Shown piece by piece: positions 1-6,252 of a stretch of DNA of 6,640 nucleotides. Every line of letters starts with the position of its first letter. The first letter of the stretch is position 1. Made by a program: the position numbers and the translations under genes. Below the pieces are notes generated by a model. It saw only the letters and a program-made list of their open reading frames with translations, had not been told where the DNA came from and ran no database searches. This DNA is from Candidatus Planktophila limnetica (GTDB lineage Bacteria; Actinomycetota; Actinomycetes; Nanopelagicales; Nanopelagicaceae): NCBI GenBank assembly GCA_029979485.1, contig JAPOHK010000049.1:1-6640 (forward strand). Reading direction: 5' to 3'.

Positions 1-711
1 GGAATAGTTTTGGGTGGGCTTAACTCGATAGCAATTGCAAGCTTTGGAATTCCGACGCTGATTGCAACCCTTGGTACTGCCGGAATTTTCCGCGGCATCA
101 TGCTGACCTTTATCGGTTCATCATTTATCAGCGATATTCCAGTCGGACTAGATAACTTCGCAACTGCCGATTTACTGCAAGTGCAGCCAGAAAATGGAAC
201 ATTGGCACGTTTACACGTGTTAATCATTCCAATTGCAATCATCACAATTCTTGTCTCATTGCTCCTAAGCCGCACAATGTTTGGACGCTCTGTCTACGCA
301 CTCGGCGGTGGCGTAGAAGCAACCCGACGTCTTGGTATTTCTGTAAAGCGCACGCAAGCAAAGATTTATATGTTGGTTGGCGCACTCTCTGGTTTAGCAG
401 GAATCTTGTATGTATCGCTACAACGTAAAGCAAATCCTTATGACTTAGCAGGATCCGAACTCGACATCATTGCAGCAGTTGTTCTTGGTGGCGCAAGCAT
501 TATGGGTGGATACGGAACAGTATTCGGAACAGTGCTTGGTGTAATTATTATTAGCTTAATTAAAAACAACTTAATTCTTTTGGGAGTTAGTGGTTCTTGG
601 CAACGAGCTGCCGTTGGTGCGTTGCTATTAATTGGTATCACCGTTCAAGCAATCAATGAGACTCGAAAAGCTAAAAACCGTCGTGTTTCAACTAATGATG
701 AGGCGGCTTAA
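1..711 (+). CDS. ABC sugar transporter permease (RbsC/LsrC type), 5' end missing
   Basis: Inner-membrane permease of a carbohydrate ABC importer of the branched-chain/ribose permease family (BPD_transp_2; RbsC, LsrC, XylH relatives). The frame is open from base 1, so the gene begins before the window. Judged against the usual length of about 320-340 residues, roughly the first 100 are missing; a TTG at base 10 is internal. The visible 236 residues start in the family segment G-x-x-L-G-x-x-N followed by IPTLIATLGT (17-26). Hydrophobic helices lie at about 71-90, 121-140, 155-186 and 201-217. The cytoplasmic coupling loop with the signature VVLGGASIMGGYGTVFG is at 160-176. The tail after about 218 is charged, as expected for a cytoplasmic end. 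It overlaps the next permease by one base, so the two probably form a heterodimeric channel. The ATPase and binding protein are not in view. The family is clear; the transported sugar is not. Confidence 0.93.
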   Translation, partial: GIVLGGLNSIAIASFGIPTLIATLGTAGIFRGIMLTFIGSSFISDIPVGLDNFATADLLQVQPENGTLARLHVLIIPIAIITILVSLLLSRTMFGRSVYALGGGVEATRRLGISVKRTQAKIYMLVGALSGLAGILYVSLQRKANPYDLAGSELDIIAAVVLGGASIMGGYGTVFGTVLGVIIISLIKNNLILLGVSGSWQRAAVGALLLIGITVQAINETRKAKNRRVSTNDEAA

Positions 712-1736
712 TGATGAATGAGCGTTGGAGCAAATTAAACAGCGGTCTATTAGCTGATCGTAAAATTACACAATTGTTAGCAATAACAATTGGAACACTT
801 GTTATTTTTTCAATCCTGTCACCAAACATCTTCTTCTCCCCAAATAACTTTAAGTCCATGTCATATCAAGTTCCAGAAATCGCGATTCTCAGCATCGCAG
901 TTATGCTTTCAATGCTTACCGGTGGAATCGATCTTTCAATTGTTTCTATTTCTAATGCAGCAGCACTTGTGGCTGCGTGGGTTATGACAAGTCATAGCGA
1001 TACAACAGGAACAGAATCCTTAATGTGGATCATTATTGCTTGCGCACTTGGAATTCTTGTAGGACTTATTGCCGGTGGCATTAACTCAATTTTGGTCGCA
1101 AAACTCGATGTCACGCCAATTCTTGCAACGCTTGCAACAATGACACTTTTCAACGGTATTGCAATCGGCATGACAGATGGAGTTTCCGTATCTGGTTTAC
1201 CTGAACAGTTTATGCGCGTAGGTAATGGAACATTCTTTGGTATTCCAACACCATTTGTTCTAATGATCATCATTGCTGGCGCAGTCGGTATTTGGATCAA
1301 TAGAACCACTCTTGGTTTGAAGGTGTTCCTCGTTGGAACTAACCGCAAAGCGGCGCAATACAGCGTTATGGGCGACCGTAAAGTTATTGCTTGGGTGTAC
1401 TTAGCATCTGGTTTCCTATCAGCACTAGCTGGTTTGATTATCGCTTCACGCACATCAGCTGCTAGCCCTGACTTTGGTTCTTCTTACATTCTTCTTGCAA
1501 TCGTAATTGTTGTGCTCGGCGGCGTAAATCCAATGGGTGGTTTTGGAACAGTTACTGGTGTAATTCTTGCAACTGTTGTTTTGCAGATGGTTTCATCAGG
1601 ATTTAATGCACTTCGTTTTAGTCAATTCTTCTATCTTGCAGCACAAGGTGGAGTATTGATTTTCGTAATGATTCTTAACGTTGTACTAGAAAATCGCAGA
1701 GTTAATAAATCTATTGCTAAATCATTGAGGTCGTAA
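711..1736 (+). CDS. ABC sugar transporter permease (RbsC/LsrD type), complete
   Basis: Second permease of the same carbohydrate importer family, 341 residues, which is normal full length. A short polar N-terminus is followed by about nine or ten hydrophobic segments, near 20-38, 54-70, 74-93, 103-127, 133-152, 178-196, 224-245, 258-280, 283-297 and 305-326. Family landmarks are GGIDLS at 71-76 after the second helix, a TPILATLATM-like stretch at 135-144, and the coupling loop VLGGVNPMGGFGTVTG at 268-283. The start ATG shares its A with the stop of the upstream permease (TAATG), with an AGG-rich ribosome site at 701-706; a second ATG directly follows at 714 and could serve equally well. The tight linkage implies co-translation and a heterodimer with the upstream permease, as in LsrC/LsrD. 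Substrate is unknown; specificity is normally set by the periplasmic-type binding protein, which is outside the window. Confidence 0.95.
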   Translation: MMNERWSKLNSGLLADRKITQLLAITIGTLVIFSILSPNIFFSPNNFKSMSYQVPEIAILSIAVMLSMLTGGIDLSIVSISNAAALVAAWVMTSHSDTTGTESLMWIIIACALGILVGLIAGGINSILVAKLDVTPILATLATMTLFNGIAIGMTDGVSVSGLPEQFMRVGNGTFFGIPTPFVLMIIIAGAVGIWINRTTLGLKVFLVGTNRKAAQYSVMGDRKVIAWVYLASGFLSALAGLIIASRTSAASPDFGSSYILLAIVIVVLGGVNPMGGFGTVTGVILATVVLQMVSSGFNALRFSQFFYLAAQGGVLIFVMILNVVLENRRVNKSIAKSLRS

Positions 1737-2824
1737 TGTCACTTATCGAGCGTTTAGAAAAATACTGCCTCACTCCTGCAATGGCGGGCTTTGAAGAAGA
1801 GATGATTAAGAAGCTCAAAGCCGATTTAAAAGATCACGTTGACGAAATTCGTGTAGATGTTCTAGGAAATGTCATTGCAACTATTAAAGGAACCTCCCCC
1901 GAAGGCTCTGATTTGATGATCTTTGCCCACACCGATTCACTGGGAATGATTGTTAAAGGCGTTGAAGAGAATGGTTTCATCCGCATCGAACGAGTCGGTG
2001 GAGTTCCAGAGAGAATTCTTGCGGCATCCAATGTAATTCTGCAGCCTTCACCTGGAAAGATAATTAACGGTGTAATTGGTTTTGTTTCACATCACCTAAC
2101 TCCGCCAGAAGATAAATACATCGTTAAGCCAATCGGTGAGTGTTATGTAGATATTGGCGCGACAAGTGCCAAAGAAGTTCATGACGCAGGAGTAAAAATT
2201 GGTACACCGATTCTTTACCGCCCAAGTTTTGAAAAACTCGTCAACAACAGAGTTGCTGCAACTTCTCTGGATGATCGTGGTGGATGTGCAGTACTCGTAG
2301 AACTTGCACAGCACTTTGGTAAGAATCGTCCTAAAGCAACACTTCACTTAGTTGGTACTGTTCAAGAAGAATTTAACCTTCGTGGCGCAATGGTTGCGGC
2401 TCAGCAAATTCATCCAACAGCTGCAATAAGCATCGATTTAGTCGCTGCCTCAGATACTCCAGATATTCATGGCGGAAATGCCGTAAAAGTTGGCGCTGGT
2501 CCAGTCGTTGGTACGTACACATTCCACGGTCGTGGAACTTTAAATGGTTTGATTCCACATCCACGCTTACTCTCACTCGTTGAAGAGTCTGCTAAATCTC
2601 AAAAAGTAGATCTACAGCGTCACGCAACTATTGGTTTGTTAACAGATGCGTCATACGTTCAATTAGTAGGCGAAGGCGTTGCGTGCGTAGATGTTGCATG
2701 GCCAACTCGATATACCCACTCTGGTGTCGAAGTATGTTCACTCGATGATTTAGAGCAGCTAAAGAAATTACTTATCGGAGTAGTAGAGAAATTTTCTCCA
2801 GAAGAGAATTTCTCCAGAGGTTAA
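1736..2824 (+). CDS. M42-family metallopeptidase (FrvX/glutamyl aminopeptidase-like)
   Basis: Cytoplasmic dinuclear-metal aminopeptidase-like enzyme of peptidase family M42, 362 residues (the family is usually about 340-370). All expected active-site positions are visible: H65 and D67 in AHTDSLG (the usual form is HMDEIG, so the Glu after Asp is Ser here), the bridging Asp in SLDDRGG (D179/D180), catalytic base E211 and metal ligand E212 in VQEEFNLRG, D234 in SIDLVAASDTPD, and H328 in RYTHSGVEV. Residues from about 75 to 165 correspond to the inserted PDZ-like/dimerisation domain of M42 enzymes. The ATG overlaps the permease stop by one base (TAATG), with TGAGG at 1726-1730 as ribosome site. 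It lies between sugar permeases and a sugar kinase. E. coli M42 relatives FrvX and SgcX also sit in sugar-uptake operons without a firm role. It may hydrolyse an imported amino-acid or acyl conjugate of a sugar, but that is inference. The C-terminus ends in a small tandem duplication. Confidence 0.9.
   Translation: MSLIERLEKYCLTPAMAGFEEEMIKKLKADLKDHVDEIRVDVLGNVIATIKGTSPEGSDLMIFAHTDSLGMIVKGVEENGFIRIERVGGVPERILAASNVILQPSPGKIINGVIGFVSHHLTPPEDKYIVKPIGECYVDIGATSAKEVHDAGVKIGTPILYRPSFEKLVNNRVAATSLDDRGGCAVLVELAQHFGKNRPKATLHLVGTVQEEFNLRGAMVAAQQIHPTAAISIDLVAASDTPDIHGGNAVKVGAGPVVGTYTFHGRGTLNGLIPHPRLLSLVEESAKSQKVDLQRHATIGLLTDASYVQLVGEGVACVDVAWPTRYTHSGVEVCSLDDLEQLKKLLIGVVEKFSPEENFSRG
2785..2818 (+). repeat. 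Imperfect tandem duplication at the 3' end of the M42 gene
   Basis: Two adjacent copies read AGAGAAATTTTCTCCAGA (2785-2802) and AGAGAATTTCTCCAGA (2803-2818); the second lacks two bases. Each copy contains its own short palindrome, GAGAAA-T-TTTCTC and GAGAA-T-TTCTC, and the copies can also pair across CAGAA (TTCTC 2794-2798 with GAGAA 2804-2808). In protein the unit gives EKFSPE then ENFSRG just before the stop. It lies about 30-60 bases ahead of the kinase start. Confidence 0.7.
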
Positions 2825-2831
2825 CTCTTAC

Positions 2832-2838
2832 AAAGGGG
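2832..2838 (+). promoter_or_regulatory. Strong ribosome binding site of the kinase gene
   Basis: AAAGGGG lies seven bases before the ATG at 2846, inside the 21-base gap after the M42 stop codon. It fixes the kinase start. An out-of-frame ATG at 2839 sits too close to this site to be used. Unlike the two upstream junctions there is no stop/start overlap here, so the kinase can be initiated independently. Confidence 0.75.
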
Positions 2839-2845
2839 ATGCACC

Positions 2846-4381
2846 ATGGGACAAGACTTACTTCTCGGAATAGATATCGGCACCTATGAATCAAAGGGTG
2901 TTTTAACTACTCCACAAGGAAAAGTAATTGCACAAGCTTCCATCCCCCACAAGCTCTTGTTTCCACGCGCAGGATGGGCAGAACACGATCCAGAGTTAAC
3001 GTGGTGGGGAGATTTCTGCAATCTCTGCAAACAATTACTTGAAACCGAAGGTGTTTCACCAAGTGACATTAAAGGTGTTGGCGTCAGCGCAATTGGTCCA
3101 GATGTTCTACCAATTGATGAAAACTTTAATCCACTACGTATGGGAATTTTGTATGGTGTTGACACCCGCGCGGTTGAAGAAATTGACGAACTCAATGCAA
3201 TTTATGGCGAAGATACAATTTTTAATGCAACTGCAAATACCCTCTCTTCGCAATCAACTGGTCCGAAAATTCTTTGGATTAAGAAAAATGAGCCAGAGGT
3301 TTATAAGAAAGCGCGTTGGTTTGTTGATGCAACAACATTCATTGTTGCTCGCTTAACTTCTCGCGTTGTCGTTGATCACTTTTCTGCCGGAACAATGGTT
3401 CCAATGTATGATCCATGGAAAAACCAGTGGAGCGATAAATACTGCAAAGAAATTCTGGATATCAACCAACTTCCAGAGCTTATGTGGAGCCATGAACTAG
3501 CCGGTCACGTAACCGAATCAGCAGCGAAATTAACTGGTTTGGCGGTAGGAACACCGGTTTCTGTCGGAACAATCGATGCCGGCGCAGAAGCTCTCAGCGT
3601 TAGCGTTACAAAACCAGGCGAGCTCATGATGATGTACGGCTCAACAATATTTATGATTCAAGTTACCGATAATGATCAAGCACGTGAAAAAAGATTATGG
3701 GCTGGTCCATATCTATTCCCAGGCACATGGTGTTTGTTGGCGGGAATGGCAACAAGTGGATCACTTACGCGATGGTTTAGAGATACCTTTGCAAAAGAGT
3801 TAGTAGCAGCTGAAGAAGCTGGTGGCGAAAATGCATATTCTGTTCTCGTTAAGGAAGCGCAAGCAACACCACCGGGCGCCGAAGGTGTTGTTGTTCTTCC
3901 GTACTTCAGTGGTGAGCGAACACCAGTTATGGATCCGCGCGCAAAAGGAATGATCTTCGGATTAAGTTTGACGCACACTCGCGGTCACTTGTTTAGAAGT
4001 ATTCTCGAAGGAATGGGTCACGGATTTAAACAACACGTTGATTTGTTTACTGCAATCGGCGCACGACCACACGCAATTAAATCTGTTGGTGGTGGAACAA
4101 AAAATGCAGTCTGGCTACAAGCAGTCAGTGATATTTCTGGAGTTCCACAAGAAGTTGCACCTCTCACATTTGGTGCTTCATATGGTGATGCGCTATTAGC
4201 CGGTGTTGCAGTCGGTTTGGTTTCCAGTCCAGAAGAGATTCGCGTCTGGCAAGGTAAACCACGCATCGTGGAACCAAATAAAGATCTTGCAGAAACCTAT
4301 GCACCGCTAAGCGAGATTTATACGAACTTGTATCAATCAACTAAAGAATCCATGCATAAATTGCACGAATTGGATTACTAA
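2846..4381 (+). CDS. FGGY-family carbohydrate kinase (xylulokinase-like)
   Basis: Cytoplasmic ATP-dependent sugar kinase of the FGGY family, 511 residues, a normal full length. The N-terminal domain (about 1-245) begins with the phosphate-binding motif GIDIGTYESKG (8-18) and has the substrate-side segment WAEHDPE (44-50). The probable catalytic base is D244 in GTIDAGAEA. The C-terminal domain holds YGSTIF (264-269), the xylulokinase-type signature FSGERTPVMDPRAKG (354-368) and the adenosine-pocket segment GGGTKNAVWLQAVSDISGVP (415-434). Known members phosphorylate ketoses or polyols such as xylulose, ribulose, glycerol or erythritol; LsrK phosphorylates AI-2. The GERTP/DP signature here favours a xylulokinase-like ketose or polyol kinase over LsrK. 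As the last gene of the import operon it probably traps the imported, possibly oxidised, sugar and supplies a phosphorylated substrate to the aldolase encoded opposite. The exact substrate cannot be assigned. Confidence 0.93.
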   Translation: MGQDLLLGIDIGTYESKGVLTTPQGKVIAQASIPHKLLFPRAGWAEHDPELTWWGDFCNLCKQLLETEGVSPSDIKGVGVSAIGPDVLPIDENFNPLRMGILYGVDTRAVEEIDELNAIYGEDTIFNATANTLSSQSTGPKILWIKKNEPEVYKKARWFVDATTFIVARLTSRVVVDHFSAGTMVPMYDPWKNQWSDKYCKEILDINQLPELMWSHELAGHVTESAAKLTGLAVGTPVSVGTIDAGAEALSVSVTKPGELMMMYGSTIFMIQVTDNDQAREKRLWAGPYLFPGTWCLLAGMATSGSLTRWFRDTFAKELVAAEEAGGENAYSVLVKEAQATPPGAEGVVVLPYFSGERTPVMDPRAKGMIFGLSLTHTRGHLFRSILEGMGHGFKQHVDLFTAIGARPHAIKSVGGGTKNAVWLQAVSDISGVPQEVAPLTFGASYGDALLAGVAVGLVSSPEEIRVWQGKPRIVEPNKDLAETYAPLSEIYTNLYQSTKESMHKLHELDY

Positions 4382-4387
4382 AACAAA

Positions 4388-5422
4388 TTAAGGGTGCAGC
4401 ATCACTCGATAACTTGGAGTCGATGTTGCTCGCTCAAAAGCAGCAGCGGCTTCTACAAGTGGAAATGTCGCATCAATAATTGGTGATAAATCAATCTGCT
4501 TTGTAGCAATTAAATCTGTTGCTACGGCGTGATCTCGACGATCAGCACTTACAACGCCAACAGCAGAAGTTTCACGGTTGTGCATGAGGTTTGGATCGAT
4601 AGCAAATGGTGTTACAGGGTGCGCCGAGGCAAAGAGGCATATTTTCCCGCGATTATTGAGCACATCGAGTGCATCTTGATTTACTTCTTCGCTTCCATAA
4701 GCAGCAATTGAAAAATCAACACCACCAAGGAATGCAGCTTTTACGCGATCGCGAATATCTGGACCAGCCTTCAAAACAACGTCTGCACCGAGTGAAGTTG
4801 CTTTCGCAAGGCGTCCTTCATTGACATCAACAACAGCAACGCGAAGTCCAGATTTTTTCAAAACCATTAAGTTAAGTAATCCCATTGTTCCTGCACCAAA
4901 TACAACAGCAGTATCGCCCAAACGAGCATCTAAAAGACGTGCCGCATGAATTGCACATGACAATGGTTCTGCGAGTGCAGCCTGATCCCATGGTGCATCA
5001 CCAACCGGAAATACGCCATCACTTCTATGAATTTTGTATTCAGCAAAACCACCAGGGCCGTAAGAGCCACCCTTGAGTGAGAAGTTTAGAAAGTGCTCAG
5101 TGCAACCTTTATCTTGCCCTCGAAGACATGCACGACACGTTCCGCATGAAGATGAACCCATTGTCACTCGGTCACCAACTTTTACATTTGTAACTAGTTC
5201 ACCGATAGCAGCAATTTCTCCAGCATTTTCATGGCCACCAAGAACCGGGTATTCCGATTTTGCTTGGCCGGTATAAATGCGTTGTTCCCATGTACACAAT
5301 CCTGCAGATTTAACTTTGAGCAAAACATCGCGCGGACCAATTACAGGCATCGGAACATCAACTATTTCGATCTTCTTAACTCCTGTTATTACTGCAGCTT
5401 TCATTGTCTGACTCATAGTCAT
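4388..5422 (-). CDS. Zinc-dependent medium-chain alcohol/polyol dehydrogenase
   Basis: NAD(P)-dependent medium-chain dehydrogenase of the sorbitol/threonine dehydrogenase type, 344 residues, complete. Catalytic zinc residues are C43 in GLCTWE, H64-E65 in GGHEN and E152 in AEPLSC. The structural zinc site has four cysteines, C93, C96, C99 and C107. The Rossmann fold carries GAGTMG at 176-181, with D199 at the end of the second strand (AVVDV), which favours NAD+ over NADP+. The start is uncertain: ATG at 5422 has only a weak AGAG site at 5431-5434, and in-frame ATGs follow at 5416 and 5404; the last gives the MKAAV opening typical of the family. It begins two bases after the aldolase stop and is the last gene of the minus-strand operon. 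It probably oxidises a polyol or sugar hydroxyl to a ketone or aldehyde feeding the kinase/aldolase route. Family is certain; substrate is not. Confidence 0.93.
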   Translation of the reverse strand: MTMSQTMKAAVITGVKKIEIVDVPMPVIGPRDVLLKVKSAGLCTWEQRIYTGQAKSEYPVLGGHENAGEIAAIGELVTNVKVGDRVTMGSSSCGTCRACLRGQDKGCTEHFLNFSLKGGSYGPGGFAEYKIHRSDGVFPVGDAPWDQAALAEPLSCAIHAARLLDARLGDTAVVFGAGTMGLLNLMVLKKSGLRVAVVDVNEGRLAKATSLGADVVLKAGPDIRDRVKAAFLGGVDFSIAAYGSEEVNQDALDVLNNRGKICLFASAHPVTPFAIDPNLMHNRETSAVGVVSADRRDHAVATDLIATKQIDLSPIIDATFPLVEAAAAFERATSTPSYRVMLHP

Positions 5423-5424
5423 AC

Positions 5425-6252
5425 TTATTTCTCTAGAACGAGCATGGCTTCATCAACGGACGCGTTCTCATGAACAATTGCGCGAATAGATTGAATGAAT
5501 TTGGCTGGAGTTGGATGCTGAACAATATTTCGACCATAAACAACTCCGGATGCGCCTGAATCAATTGCGATGCGAGTGCGCTCCAATAACTCGCGGGGAG
5601 GCACAGAACCGCCACCACGTACTAGAACAGGAACTCTGGATGCGATCTCAACTATCTGTCCAAAATCATCCATTGGCACTGTCGGATCGACCTTAATTAG
5701 GTCAGCCCCAAGTTCTACTGCTTGTCGAACAAGGGCTGCAATCTTATTTACATCGCCAACCGATGTTGTTCCGGTCCCTGATTTCGCGGTCATAACAAGT
5801 GGCTCCACCATAAGTGGAATTCCTTCTTCACGGCACTTAGCGCCGATTAATTGAATGTTCTGCACACACTGTTCTTGCAAGCGAGAATTTTCATCAATGT
5901 TCAGCAAGTTAAGAACGACAACCTTTACTTGCTTATCAAATGCATCGCGAAGTGTTGCAAGGTTTGCTGTGTCCCATGAGTATTCAATATCTCGAGCTTC
6001 GTAGGCGTTTGTGACATCTAAACGAAGAGCAATCGCAACATCTGTTTTTAGGTTGAGTGAATTAAAAATCTTAAGCCCACCCGGATTTAATTGGATTGCA
6101 TCTGGTTGTCCGGCAATAATCTCCGGCAACGACTTAGCTAAGTCCTCAATGCCCTTAGCGAAAGATCTCTCACCGAAAACTCCAAGATCTAGGGCAATGT
6201 TGATGCACTTTCCCGATTTTGGATTAAACATCCCTTCCAGACGTTTATTCAC
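5425..6252 (-). CDS. Class I (Schiff-base) aldolase, DhnA/LsrF and DeoC/LacD superfamily
   Basis: Cytoplasmic TIM-barrel class I aldolase, 275 residues. The likely Schiff-base lysine is K187 in GADLIKVDPT. Phosphate-binding loops are RGGGSVP (212-218) and GASGVVYGRNI (233-243), pointing to a phosphorylated substrate. The last third, including a VHEN segment near 260-263, recalls LsrF and the archaeal-type fructose-bisphosphate aldolases. The middle, with MVEPLV (148-153) and lysine followed by Val-Asp, is closer to LacD and YihT. Where DhnA/LsrF enzymes have DHG near the N-terminus, this protein has LDLGV: Asp22 is kept and His is replaced by Leu. The GTG start at 6252 is supported by AGGAG nine bases upstream; the gene overlaps the preceding oxidoreductase by eight bases. 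It probably splits a ketose phosphate into a three-carbon phosphate and an aldehyde. LsrF-like thiolase chemistry is an alternative. Confidence 0.88.
   Translation of the reverse strand: MNKRLEGMFNPKSGKCINIALDLGVFGERSFAKGIEDLAKSLPEIIAGQPDAIQLNPGGLKIFNSLNLKTDVAIALRLDVTNAYEARDIEYSWDTANLATLRDAFDKQVKVVVLNLLNIDENSRLQEQCVQNIQLIGAKCREEGIPLMVEPLVMTAKSGTGTTSVGDVNKIAALVRQAVELGADLIKVDPTVPMDDFGQIVEIASRVPVLVRGGGSVPPRELLERTRIAIDSGASGVVYGRNIVQHPTPAKFIQSIRAIVHENASVDEAMLVLEK

Noticed and set aside
10..12. TTG as start of the first permease
   Set aside because: The frame is open to base 1 and the preceding codons fit the permease family, so the gene is truncated by the window edge.
992..1453. Long open frame on the minus strand inside the second permease
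   Set aside because: It lies wholly antisense to a clear permease gene, its residues show no recognisable family pattern, and it mirrors the hydrophobic codons of the real gene.
2884..3195. Minus-strand open frame inside the kinase gene (also a similar one at 3676-3978)
   Set aside because: Both are antisense to strongly conserved kinase motifs and have low-complexity Ser/Pro/Thr-rich products typical of shadow frames.
2846..4381. Calling the FGGY kinase LsrK or a specific xylulokinase
   Set aside because: Motifs lean to the xylulokinase side but FGGY substrate specificity cannot be fixed from motifs, and no xylose isomerase or LsrG is in the window.
4394..4440. Possible hairpin near AGCATC / GATGTTGCT at the end of the dehydrogenase gene
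   Set aside because: Pairing needs several mismatches and bulges, lies within conserved coding sequence and has no T-tract on either side.
5570..5854. Plus-strand open frame inside the aldolase gene
   Set aside because: It is antisense to the catalytic region of the aldolase, with a Ser/Thr/Pro-rich product and no supporting ribosome site that I can see.
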